NCBI GenBank assembly: GCA_942486035.1
Contig: CALNXK010000007.1
Coordinates: 3,238,501 to 3,302,500, forward strand
Direction: 5' to 3'
Length of the DNA: 64,000 bases
Source: Porites lobata
Taxonomy: Eukaryota; Cnidaria; Anthozoa; Scleractinia; Poritidae
In this document: positions 21,592 to 31,809 of the stretch, piece after piece
How the letters are laid out: the number at the start of each line of letters is the position of its first letter
Numbering within the stretch: position 1 is the first letter of the stretch
Position numbers and translations under genes: made by a program
The notes under the pieces: generated by a model
Seen by the model: the letters and a program-made list of their open reading frames with translations, nothing else
Databases searched by the model: none
Told to the model about the DNA's origin: nothing

Positions 21592-23132
21592 TGGATTTCT
21601 CAGAAATGTTAACGCTTGAAAGCGACTCTAAGTTGAATTCCACATGTGTTGTACAAAACTTTATAAGATCCTTGATTTTTCATTGCATTTTCTTGGAATT
21701 GTAATCAAGGCTCAAAAAAAATTTTTTTCTTTTTAGAAAGGGTTGTCATTATGTTAAGATGGACAAACCGTAAAGGTGGTTGTGTATTAATGACATTGAA
21801 TATTTCTCTGTATTTTTTTTGTTTCAGTACTATGATGAACTTTAATTTCCCAAGGTTCCTTTTTTTTACTCTGACATTAACAAATATGACTATAATTGAT
21901 TGATCGTCTAAGAAAAGTAATCAGAGCTGCAATTATAGTCATATTTGTTTAATGTCAGAGTAAAAAAAGGAACCTTGGGAAGTTAAAGTTTATCGTAGTA
22001 CTGAAACAAAAAATAAATATTATAAGTAATTGTCAGTTAGATCCAGACCAGTTTATCTGCAAAAAAATTGCCTGGAAAAAATTTTGAAGTTTCTTACAAA
22101 TAACTGAGATGGATGGACCGTAGTAAATAATTTTACTCTTTTTTTTTTTCATGGCAATGGCCCCATGACAATTAGAATAATAATAAGACTCAAAGAAATT
22201 ATAATAGCTATTGGTTATCTGTTTTTGGATGACTGTAACACTGAGAAATTTACTTGAAGATAATAGTGACAGGAGTATGCAAAGGCCACTTTTGGAATTA
22301 CATTTGCCATCTGATGACTTTTCTTCACCTTAAGAATTTTACTCTGACTTTTCCTGGGTAAACATTTTTTTGTTCAAGGAAAGAAAGGTTGTTTCTGGGT
22401 CGCTGAACTTTTTCCAGACTGCTCTTTTGGTTGGTTATAATAGCATGTCTTCATTTGCAAATCCTTGTCACTATTGTACGTACATCGAAGTATCCAATGC
22501 AGCAGTAGTAGTTAATTTTCTTATTCAGTGGTTGTCGAAGTCAACATATCAATGAAATACGGAGAAGTGTCAGACTGTGATAATTTTAAGAAAAATTTAC
22601 AAGATTCTGAAATAAGTTATGGGTATGCATAGTGAACAAAATCGTAGACAACTGCCCCCTTCCCTTTCCCAGAAAAAAGAAGAGAGGGAGAGTGATTTTG
22701 TGTAAATTATTTATTTCCTTTCATCCAAGGAAGGTACAATAAATGACCTCTGTCAAAGAAAATCTTAACATAGTTATAATTATGGAAAAGATAATTGGGC
22801 AATAACATTATGACTAAGATTGTCATGGTTACAAGGAATGCATCATTTTGTTGACATACATTCTTCTTTTTTCATTTTACTTCATAAACAGCAACATAAC
22901 AGGAATAGGGCCACACATATTTATTTTTTGAGTGGGGGTGGGGGTCGTGGTGGCTGTACAATCTTACATTTCCAGGTTGTATACGAGACAAGCTAACACA
23001 CACAAAATAACTATTTCACATCCATCAAAAAACTCCGATTTATAACTAATAATTATGATTTTTTTTTCTTCCAAAAACAAAACAACCCAGCTCTCTGTCC
23101 CCCGTCCCCCGTCCCCCTCCCCCCTAAAAAAA
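21592..23132. other. Intergenic region between convergent transposon genes
   Basis: Apart from the hairpin at 21812-22013 this interval has no gene. It is AT-rich, with an aataaa at 22012 usable for the plus gene and tttatt motifs near 22709 usable for the minus gene. Confidence 0.5.
21812..22013. repeat. Long hairpin (~80-bp arms, 33-bp loop) between the two genes
   Basis: The arms are 21812-21897 and 21931-22013. They share tttgtttcagtacta, aatttcccaaggttcc, actctgacattaa and caaatatgactataatt in reverse complement with few mismatches. It starts 220 bp after the transposase stop codon. It could be a nested MITE, or a structured 3' end that would yield double-stranded RNA. Confidence 0.9.
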
Positions 23133-23793
23133 TCAACACCCAAACACAGCAGCGGGAAGGAGGGGGGTTGTAAACCCTTGGATCTCCAGGTTATGTATGA
23201 GACAAGCTATCACGAAACGAATTTGGTCATAGGTAATAACTTCCCCAAGGTTATCTCGAATAGTGCGTAGTTTCCTATCTTCGTTGGATAAGATTTCACG
23301 TTTTATAACAGAGAAAGACTCTTCCGTGACGTCCAGGAAGGTTGCTATTGTCTCGTGATCCAATTCTGCGCCAGCAGCAAGGCAATCAATTCCGTATACC
23401 TCGGCGGTTGCTTGTGCTACGTTGAGGTCTGCTGCCAGGGCAGCGAAATTTTTTCCTTCTTTGAGGCCCTGCATTACCAGTCTCTTCTGAGGCGTTGGAT
23501 TGTTTTTTCCATATAATCTGCATAATTCCATACCCTACATGTTCACAAGAAAAATCTCATCTTAGTAGAAGGAAAATAATCGGATGGTTTAGGAAAAAAA
23601 ACGAACATACTTACGCGAGAATCCAGCTTTCTGCGTTTTGTTGACTGTGAGCCGGGTTCCTGATCTGCACGTGGTCCAGATGTTGACGTCGAAGCCCTTT
23701 TCCTAAAATAAAAACGCAACATTAGAAGAAATACTACGGTGATTGGAAAACACACGAGACAAATGCCATAAAGTTTACTCACCTCTGGTCCAT
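23133..23793 (-). CDS. Small HTH_40-like (RecQ C-terminal type) nuclear protein
   Basis: Three exons on the minus strand: 23793-23783 (M-D-Q plus two bases), 23702-23615 and 23534-23133. They join through gtgagt/ttttag and gtaagt/atgtag into 166 residues. The linker KRASTSTSGPRADQEP ends in STKRRKLDSR, a likely nuclear-localisation signal. Residues ~34-135 follow the helix pattern of HTH_40, the domain at the C-terminus of many RecQ/WRN-type helicases: LKEGKNFAALAADLNVAQAT, a GAELDHETI turn, then KLRTIRDNLGEVITYDQIRF. No helicase motor is present. Transcribed towards the transposase gene within the same transposon, it probably assists transposition by binding DNA or recruiting a host factor. 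That role is inference; the joins rest on splice signals and phase. Confidence 0.65.
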
Positions 23794-24631
23794 TTTTTAA
23801 GTAAGACAAATTTCCTCAAATAATTGCGCTCTTTCTGATACAACAAGGAGCTACTGTGGATCTAAAAATGATACCTGGAAATAAGACGCTACCGGAAACC
23901 TTCCGCTTGTCGGCCAATCCCAAGGTGACAATTTTTAGTAGTCTCATACTTTGTTCCCTTGTAATGTTGCAGCAGCTTAGAGATCATAACAGTTCTCACG
24001 TTTTGAGTAGTAATATAACGTGTTATAAAAGATCTTGCAAAAGTGACTGCAGTTTCCATATTTACCTTTCCAAGGACGCAAGAAGAGAGAACAAAATTCT
24101 TATACAGTTAAACTAAATATAATAAACAGATAACGAGGAACGCTTTTTTTGAAACATCCATTTTCCTAACAGTTATGATTTTTTCTTACATTTTCTTGTT
24201 TATTTGTTCTGTATTTGTGGGGGAATAACCCGCGACATTGGCGCGTTCGCCAAGTGAGCGTGAATTACTGCTGTTTCCGATCACGGTTTTGACATTTCCT
24301 TTGTTAGAGCCGACGTAAATGTTTTTCACAAGATCGCTGATTGATGTATCACTGTAATAATCCTTGTGTAATTTTATATTCGTTTAACTTCCACGAGTTT
24401 GGCGCATAGAAATCCTCTAAATTTTAGATATGTTATATTTTTGACAGTATCAAAGCGATAGGCGAAATAAAAAGTTGTTTGAATGAGTCTTACGCTATCT
24501 TAATTCAACTCTGAAATTCAAATTTCGCGCTTTTCGCTACATTGACCAATCAGAGAATTCAGATTTAATTTGATTAGAGAAATTAGCACCTAAAAAATAA
24601 CTGCCGCTATTGCACTGGCCTATTGTTCTTT
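23794..24631. other. Right arm of the transposon without a gene
   Basis: This holds the presumed promoter of the minus-strand gene. An 86-codon plus-strand frame (23856-24116) has no recognisable features. Motifs like gaccaatcaga (about 24543) occur in inverted form near 15430 and 15605, hinting at more weakly conserved subterminal pairing. Confidence 0.4.
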
Positions 24632-24661
24632 TGCCTAGTTCTTACGCGGACCATTACTTAA
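24632..24661 (-). repeat. Right subterminal 30-bp inverted repeat
   Basis: Exact reverse complement of 15510-15539. It lies about 218 bp inside the right TIR, compared with about 84 bp on the left, so the two ends are not symmetric. Confidence 0.9.
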
Positions 24662-24878
24662 ACACTGGGAAAGCTTTCTGACCTGCAATAAATGTTAGAT
24701 TCAGAGCGGCAAAAATAAGTTTTAGTCAAAATTCAGAATACTCCGTGCACTGCATAACCTTAGCGAAGGAAAGAAAGGAAGCAAAACGGTAACTCTAAGG
24801 TCACGTTCAGTCGTGTTTAGCCTGTCAACACTTCATTGCACAATTGTTGATTGGTCACCTACCACGCAAATAAAACAA

Positions 24879-24967
24879 TGAGAAAGGAATGTTGTTTTCC
24901 GTTGAGCAGGCGTTTGTGGGGAGGGAAGAAATACGAGCTCCCCTAAAAACGCCTGCGTGGGAGGCTA
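24879..24967 (-). repeat. Right terminal inverted repeat
   Basis: These 89 bp match the left TIR, with one extra base in a t-run. The hairpin-forming pair acgcctgcg / gcaggcgtttgt is retained. Confidence 0.95.
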
Positions 24968-24979
24968 GAATAAAGGAGG

Positions 24980-25430
24980 CCCAAAAATAAATTGTAAAGA
25001 ATGAGGAGAATTTCCGTAGAAAAATATTACGTCTGGAAAGAAATGGCTCCTTTAGGGTAAACGCAACAAAATAGTGAAAAAGGCGGAACAAAATTTTGTC
25101 CTAACAAAATTTTTTTTACCAAAACAAAATAAAATTGACGCCAGAATGACGCGAGCCAATGACGCACGAGTAAGGTGTTGCAATGATTGATGGGATAGCA
25201 GTCAAACTTTCCGAGCGGCCATGAGGATTGAATTCGTGTCTACAAAGCGTAGAAATTTGCATCCTTAAGCTCAGGGGTCGAAGTATTTATGAATTGGCAG
25301 TTTTTGCAGTGTGCTAGGATGGATCTGTAGTAAGCAGGCTTCGTTTGGAGTTATGCAGAAATCGGTGAGTTGGAGCAACAACTTTATTATGATCGGTCGT
25401 TCTGCTCGTTATAAAGACTGGAGTGGCTGT
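24980..25430. other. Stretch without a recognisable gene
   Basis: No protein-like frame. It lies between the transposon's right target duplication and the G-rich array. Confidence 0.4.
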
Positions 25431-25435
25431 GTATA

Positions 25436-25606
25436 AAAGTGGGACGGGGACAAGGGGACGGGGACATTAGGACGCGTGTGTGGGGACTTGCGACTTGGGG
25501 ACGCGTGACGAAGGGACATCAAGTATGGGACGCGGGGACGTGTGGGACGGGGACGCAGGACGTTAAATACAGGGATGCGGGAACGTCAAATACAGGGACG
25601 CGGGGG
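25436..25606 (+). repeat. Degenerate ggggac(g) minisatellite
   Basis: About 20 spaced copies of gggac/ggggacg with variable spacers (for example gggacggggacaaggggacg) give strong G bias on this strand. The related phrase gttaaatacaggga recurs near the right end. Such G-runs could form quadruplexes. Confidence 0.85.
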
Positions 25607-25871
25607 ATGTGAATGATTATTGCAAAAGTCAGAATTAACTGCGATATCTCTTTCTTCGTGAAAACGTGTTATTTATTGTCAACGTTAGATTACACCGTCC
25701 AGAACCACATTGGAAACCTTATGATGTTTACACAAAATATTTCCTATTACAGGAGTAAGCGCACTGACTATCGTGATTAGGGTTATAAAAGCACTGTTAA
25801 GCATTTACTGTTAGGTTTGCTACTACAAATATGTAAAACAGAATAAAATATTGTTACAATAGTTGAATCCC

Positions 25872-25945
25872 TCGTGGTACGTAGTGGTACAGGAGATGGA
25901 TTTTGAAGCTAGCACTTCGGGGTTCGAAGCTCGCTTACGCCACTT
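25872..25945 (+). repeat. tRNA-derived (SINE-like) segment
   Basis: The segment has an A-box-like tacgtagtggtacagg, a B box ggggttcgaagc, and a 3' end ttacgccac that can pair with the 5' gtggtacg in the manner of an acceptor stem. The anticodon arm is poor, so a SINE head or tRNA relic is likelier than a working tRNA. A run ttaatttagcttcctttttc follows with no obvious tail. Confidence 0.4.
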
Positions 25946-25949
25946 AATT

Positions 25950-27085
25950 TAGCTTCCTTTTTCATTTATTTGGAAACACTGTGTAAATATATTAAGATAT
26001 TTTATAAATTTTGGCGACCGAAACCCACCATACCCTGCTTAGGGCTCCAATCAGGGCTCCAATATTCCTTCAGGAATTGTTAGTTTTCACATGACGTCAC
26101 TAAGATTCAAACTAAAAAACTATCGATCCTACCGAGATTTTACTTTCACGATGCATTAGAGCAGCTGAAAACTAATTTTCATACAAATTTTCGCTTCAAA
26201 AAGGTTTTTGGTTTTGTGATAGAGTACCCTTGAATTTCTAAGCTTTTGAGTGACGCGGCATTTACACGACGGCCAAGAGAGCTGTCATGTAGGTTAAGAA
26301 AATGACATATTTCAGGAAATTTTGCTTTCTAAACAGTTCATGTATTGGAAAAAGAATTACTTTAATGTTTATGAGTTTCTCGAGGCATAAATTCACGCTT
26401 TTGTAGCAAAACTCGGTAACAGATGTTTCTTTTGGTTTTCGTCCGCCATGTTGGAGCTCATCCAGGTGAGCACCAGCATGGCGTCTCCGTACAAATCTCT
26501 ATAACTTTGGGTAAAACATTTCTTCGGACATCTCGTATACGAAATATTCCTCTGCCCTGAATCTTGGCGAGGGTCTTTGTATATGTACCTCCTTTCATTT
26601 CCCAGATTCTGGACTTTATCTATTTAACGGTTTTGATTTTTATTTTGATCCATTTTGAATGGCGTGACACTGAAAACTAGCAATAAGACCAGTACAGTAG
26701 TTTCACTTTCTTTAATGCAGGGGGTCTTCGCCGAGTCTTCGCTTCGTAAACAGTCATGGAGGATCGAGGATTTCGACTGTAAGCTTTTACTGCTTTTGCA
26801 ACAATCACGCAACCCTTGCACATTCCCGACTGTAATATAGAGAGGGCCTAACTGAGTTCAGAAATGTCTTTTGCTAAACCGAGCGACATATTATAGTCTT
26901 TGTACTCAGATTTTGAAAAAGATATCTCGACATTTTTAGTTTACAAGATTCAAGCAAGGATATGTTAGGATTCTAGTGATAATCGAGACAAACGCAGCAT
27001 AACCTTACCTTGGAAATCCTCTATGACGAATAACGTGGCGAAGATCCCCCTGCGTTGAAGAAAGTGAAACCAATGTCCAAGTTAG
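25950..27085. other. Stretch without a recognisable gene
   Basis: It includes a short inverted pair, gccatgttgg...accagcatggcg (about 26447-26485), of the kind seen in MITE ends. No coding frame is supported. Confidence 0.35.
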
Positions 27086-27092
27086 CCTGTGT

Positions 27093-27230
27093 AGCAAGCG
27101 TTTCCGTTTGGTTTCGGAGCAAAAAGAGACCGTGGAAGGGGATTTTCGGTTTCGATCGCTCGAGAAATTAAACAAGAACCAAAAAATGAAACAGGGGGGA
27201 GGGGTAGGGGAAGGAAGGAAACGCTTGCAG
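27093..27230 (+). repeat. Transposon end, TAGCCTG type with internal hairpin
   Basis: It starts tagcctgtgtagcaagcg and closes with ggaaacgcttgcagac, so agcaagcgtttcc pairs with ggaaacgcttgc. The same end occurs at 58101-58232, and part of the same family lies inverted at 27955-28125. The architecture (TAGCCT plus a GCGTTT hairpin) parallels the ends of the 9.6-kb element. The other end and a target duplication were not found. Confidence 0.6.
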
Positions 27231-27954
27231 ACTGAAACCCCTCGATTTGCGTTTGCCAGCGCACGCAGCGCCCCATTGGCTCAGTTAGTCGAACAATGTT
27301 GACATGTGTCAATCAAAGGTTTGTTTCATACTGGGAGGTCATTTACTGACTGGTCAGCGAGATTTACCCTCCAAGGTAAGAGCATTTTCTTTAACTTCCT
27401 TTTGAAACGCAAAGCTCTTCCTGCGACTGTTTAATGGGTTTCAGGTCGTTTAATTTAATCTCGAAAGTGTCTCCTAGATCTGAATAACTAAAAGCGATTT
27501 TCTTTTGTCGGGGAATGCGATGGTTTCCTGCAATGTTTTGTCGTGCTGGGCCCAGATCGTTAGGTTTTTTTTTTTTTGTTTTTTTTTTTTTTTGATGTTA
27601 AATTCTCTCGGATAGTGATTTACAGATAAAAAAATACTGAAACTACATCAACCATAGAGAACTGCTTTGTGACTCCGTCAAAATTGCTGATTTGTTCTCC
27701 ACGCTAACTTCATCAGTTGCCGGGTCAGCTTTGTTCTGAAATGCTTTTACAAGAGCACTCTAGTTGTCTGTGCCGTAGCGACAACGGTAAGCCGTTCTGT
27801 CTAGCTGAGCTTTGACCTGCATTGATCGTTTGGATTCATTGAGATTTCACCATTTACGCCGTCCACGAGTTCCAAAATACCAAAAAAAAAAAAAACTGGT
27901 TCTTAAGTTCATTTCAGCTCCACGGAAGGACAAACATTTTATTGGCCAATTATG

Positions 27955-28125
27955 ACAGCTGATGATAGCATCAAATGTCGGTGCGTGAACTCAGGCATGA
28001 CAGGCAAGTGGTTGGTTTTCAAAATCGACGGCTTTGTCTGCACGCGTTTCCTTCCTTTCTCCCCAACCCCTCCCCGTTCTTTTACTTGCGCCATTTTTTA
28101 TCGTGGTCTTTGACTCTTCTTTTTT
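27955..28125 (-). repeat. Inverted partial copy of the 58.1-58.3-kb repeat
   Basis: The reverse complement contains ggaaggaaacgcgtgcagac, ctgtcatgcctgagttcacg and caccgacatttgat in the same order as 58205-58310. The outermost TAGCCT end is missing. With 27093-27230 it could form the two arms of one decayed ~1-kb element. Confidence 0.65.
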
Positions 28126-28149
28126 ATTGTTTTATGGTCCTATGGTAGG

Positions 28150-29489
28150 AAAATATGGCTTAATATGTGCCATGGAAATTCAGAAAATTCATATGGTTGT
28201 TCATATCTTCTCAGGATTTGCTTTATTTACGGAATTAATGTGAGTGTATCGCGGAGTCCCTCTGCAACTTGACCGCTAACAAGGTGCCTTTTGATTAACA
28301 GATAAAAGCTACTTTTTAAAGTCAGCCAGTCTGCATTTTTCCCACGCGTGAAAAATTTGCATACTAGAAAAACAAGCAACGGAAGTAATTTTGGTTGGCT
28401 GATTCGGCAATTGTCTATCAATCAAAAAAGTGGGCGGCAGACGTTTCGTAGAAGGCTTGTATCAGGCTCTCTTTTCGTTTCGCCTTGCCCGCCGGAATGT
28501 AATTTTCAAAGCGAAACAAAAATAGAGCCTGATCTCAGGTTAACCTCGCAAGAGTTGAGTTTGCATCACCATTCTTCATCTTTACAACCCTGACATTTTC
28601 GAGAAATGCATTTTTTCTGGACTGGTTTGTCTATCGTCTCAAACGTCTTCAAATCACCATGGGACAAAACATTTGGGATAGTAAGAGAGTTAGATATAAT
28701 ATATAGATTTAGCCAGGGCTAAAAGCGAAGCTCGTATTAACTCGAATTTATAATTTAAATCGAACGATAAACTTGCAATTGTATTCCACAAATCAGTTAA
28801 CTTTAGAGCACATTCATGTGACTTTTGAGGGAAAGGCTAAGTTATTTTAGAGAAAAATAATTTGCAAACAGTCCAAGCTAAGACCGAGATCGAGATCGAG
28901 TTGATAGCCTTTATATACGTACACCCAAAGAATAGCAATCATCTTCGATCACATTTAAGAGCCATAATGGCTCTTGATCACAGTAGATTAGGCCTGGAAA
29001 ACAAATTCTTGGAAAACAAATCAAGCCGAATTTTTTGCGTTCGGTAAGTTTATAATTTACTTTACAAAATCTTGCTAACAAGTCTGGGGACGTGTAGACC
29101 AACCCTTTATACTTTTTATACATCACATCTGAGGTGAAACACTACCATGAGGCGCTGTTTTTATCATACAGACCTCGGACAGAATGCAGTATTTCACAAT
29201 TTTGCAATGCAAATTGCACTCACTCCCCGAACTCACTCAAGATTCAGGACGATCAAAGCACGCGTGTGCTTTTACTAAAAAAATTTCCAAAATCACCTAC
29301 ATATACGGCTAGCCGGTTTTCACTTTTGACAAGCGCCAAAGTCGACTGTTTAAATCAAGATTAATAGAGTTATACGCTTCAACGTGATAAGGAATTTATT
29401 ATGTTTATTTTTTGTTTAATGGTTTTATAACGATGTGTAATCTTCTTCGTTTGATACGCGCAACAACAACAAAACTTTATAATTATTTC

Positions 29490-29547
<58 letters not shown>

Positions 29548-29548
29548 G

Positions 29549-29582
<34 letters not shown>

Positions 29583-30400
29583 ACAGGCAGCCAGTTAACA
29601 GAAAAGATGTTTAAATGTGTAGAAACAAACGGCACAGCGATTAAAATTACAAAAGAACCACTAACAATCAATAAAAGGAAAATAATTCGGTGAAACATAT
29701 ACAGAGACAGCAATTTTCATTTACGAAGACAAGTATTAAAGTGTCTCTGAAAATCCTTGTTTATGTTTTAAGCCGGCTTCCTGGTGTTTGCTTTTTTCAA
29801 AGTTGAACTCGAGGCAAGAAAAGTGCTCAAAGCTTTCTTTTACAGCCAGAATTATAGCTAAATATTCTTTGAAACGTTTTCTTTCTGTTTGCGGTGAGAA
29901 AATGTCTAAAGGCTTTTTAAAGTTCTATAAGCTTATAATCAAACCTGCTACTCGGTCAGATCATTGTCTCAAATCTTACAAGCGTGCATAAACTAAATAG
30001 CCTCAAGCAAGGTGAAACACGAAAACGATGCCATCCGAAATCAAATTTCCGACTTTGACAAGCGACGTATTTCTCAACCAAAACCCCAATAAACAAACTA
30101 GCTGTGAATAACAGAAGACTCTTGAAGCTTCTTGATAGAAGCAGAATTTCATTTTGTACATCCAGCGGAAAGAGTTAAAAACATCACAAGCTGACACAAA
30201 ACTCTGTCAGCTTCAGCTCTCAAAGTAAACAAGTTTCAAGATGCTGCATAAATTTTCCGCACGAACTCACCTGTCAAATTTTGACCAATCAGAGCATAAA
30301 AATTGGACGTAGAGCGTGACCAGTGTTGTCGAGAAAGCTTCATTAGTTATTTGCAACGCGCAGTTTTCATTTTTTCACCGGACAAGCCAAGTTGAGCCAA
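28150..30400. other. Stretch without a recognisable gene
   Basis: Only scattered short frames are present. Near 28885 there is a short gagatc run, and 29460-29620 resembles 3'-UTR or transposon-tail sequence (ggcgctggctgcccgaaat, with gacaggcagccag nearby as a small inverted pair). Nothing can be named. Confidence 0.35.
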
Positions 30401-30661
30401 GCCCACTTTTACTCGATACATTTTTTAAAAGTTCGACACTTCCCTGGAAAAATCAACAACAAACCGCTTCCTGGAGTTTTTCTTGAAGCTTCTTTCCCAC
30501 TACAATAGACTTTCAAAACAGTACTTCGTCTTATTTTTATATGGCGCGGGACCTCTCGTGACTCTCGCTTGGCTGCTTCGCGGCCTAAAAAGCTCGCTCC
30601 GCTCGCTAATCGATTCCGCGGTAGTTTCAATGGGTTTTTCAGGAGCTTTGTCATCTTTTAG

Positions 30662-30808
30662 TCATTTTTCTTGATTGTAGTAGGAGCCCTTGTCGCTCTC
30701 TGCTAATTTCGAAGCCCACTCTTTGGCGGCAAAACGATTTTGTCGTCTTCTTTCGTCTTGGAGTAGAGGACGAAAACGGACAAGCTCTTTTTTCTTCTTT
30801 GGAGGCAT
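30662..30808 (-). CDS. Small lysine/arginine-rich frame, unrecognised
   Basis: 48 codons starting MPPKKKKELVRFRPLL, then QDERRRQNRFAAKEWASKLA, ending YYNQEK and a stop. After that stop the same frame is open again for some 54 codons, so it may be the broken front of a longer protein. The start codon and about 300 bp of upstream sequence are duplicated at 53755-54165, where the frame is cut after a few codons. The basic PPKKKK start resembles a nuclear-localisation or DNA-binding tail. The function is unknown and its coding status uncertain. Confidence 0.3.
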   Translation of the reverse strand: MPPKKKKELVRFRPLLQDERRRQNRFAAKEWASKLAESDKGSYYNQEK

Positions 30809-31108
30809 TCACTTTCAAACTCCACGGAAAAACAGTGAGCAATATACTTTTAAACCACGATTTCTGTCAAATTGCGTGATTAGCTTGGTTCAACAGCCGC
30901 ACGCGTATCAAGTATGACAGGACTTGTCAACGATCAATTAAAATAATTAGCATTATAGAAATAACTTTGCACTCCATAAGTCTGCACAGAAAAAACTTTT
31001 TTTTTCTGGAATATTTTTGAAAAGAAAGCTCTTGATGAGCTCTATTTAATCGTTTAAAAATTGCAATTTTAGAAAAATGATGATTTTTTTACCCTGGATG
31101 ATATCTTA
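30790..31108 (-). repeat. Dispersed repeat, inverted relative of 53755-54165 (unoccupied site)
   Basis: The reverse complement contains atcatccagggtaaaaa, ttgatcgttgacaagtcctg, tcatacttgatacgcgtgc and accaagctaatc. The 53.9-kb relative has the same order but carries an 81-bp MITE inside aagctaatct. Here the target (gattagct on the plus strand, 30878-30885) is present once and uninterrupted. Confidence 0.85.
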
Positions 31109-31174
31109 AGATAACAGTAGATGAGGGGGTGAAGTAGAGGGTGGGGATAAGAGCATTAGGATGGTAATTCGTAA

Positions 31175-31805
31175 CTATTAAGAGGCTGTCTCAGTAAAAT
31201 CGCCCACTCAATTTCGCGTGAAAAATAATTTTGCCTGAAACTTTGGCGAGTGAAGGCTTTATCGAGACTATCACTAAAATAGGTTTGCTTTGATTGACAA
31301 TAATTTTCTGGCCGCGCTGGGGGGCGCCGAGTATTTTGTCCCGCCACGGCCATTTTGCACGTCTTGAAAACAGAAAATTTGGCATTTTTTGCGGCGCTGT
31401 AAACTGTTTGATTTGCACCATCTATTAATGATTTTTATACCTATTTATAGTTAAACATCTCTAGTTTTTCCTGAAAGTACGGCTCACCTATTGGCACCGA
31501 CTCACAAATTGAGCCATATTCCAATCCCTGAGATGCCGGACTCCATAAAATTCAAGTAAATGTGCTTTAGAAACTGCTGGTATGTGGCCATTTTTGAATC
31601 CCATGCTAACAATCCGAAGCTCAAAAAAGGTGAAACTGTGTCACGTTTGGACTAAATAGCTCGGTAAAACAATCGTTCAGAGGTGAAAGTTTACTCTAGA
31701 ATCAGAAAATAACTGGGAAGGTCTCATTTTGGACCAGAAAATTGAGATTTCAGAGCTACAACCTCGAATAACCCTTCTATTCAACGGGCTTGACACGTAA
31801 ACCGA
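31175..31805 (-). repeat. Interspersed repeat, internally deleted inverted copy of 13880-14816
   Basis: It matches both outer parts of the 13.9-kb copy but lacks about 300 bp corresponding to roughly 14210-14515. Near-identity in long blocks indicates a family still recognisable at both sites. Confidence 0.8.
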
Positions 31806-31809
31806 AGAC

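Larger units (their letters stand above)
15339..24967 (+). mobile_element. Complete 9.6-kb DNA transposon with 9-bp target duplication
   Basis: Ends read tagcctcccacgcaggcg and its exact reverse complement. TIRs of 88/89 bp differ by a single indel. The flanking 9-mers gaataaagg (15330-15338 and 24968-24976) are identical. Inside are a multi-domain transposase gene (plus), a small HTH gene (minus), a hairpin between them and a perfect 30-bp subterminal inverted repeat. Both reading frames are unbroken, so the copy may be young. A 9-bp duplication is common in Mutator-like elements, but the transposase core and domain order do not look like a standard MULE, so I leave the superfamily open. An 81-bp derivative is at 53982-54062. 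Confidence 0.9.

Noticed and set aside
15339..24967. Assignment to Mutator-like elements on the basis of the 9-bp duplication
   Set aside because: The length of duplication fits, but I do not see the usual MULE transposase pattern. The core reads IDYKMK...DNGPHYHN...GKSQLD, so I leave the superfamily open.
25872..25945. Functional tRNA gene
   Set aside because: The A and B boxes are recognisable but the anticodon arm does not fold well and the acceptor stem is imperfect. A SINE or relic is likelier.
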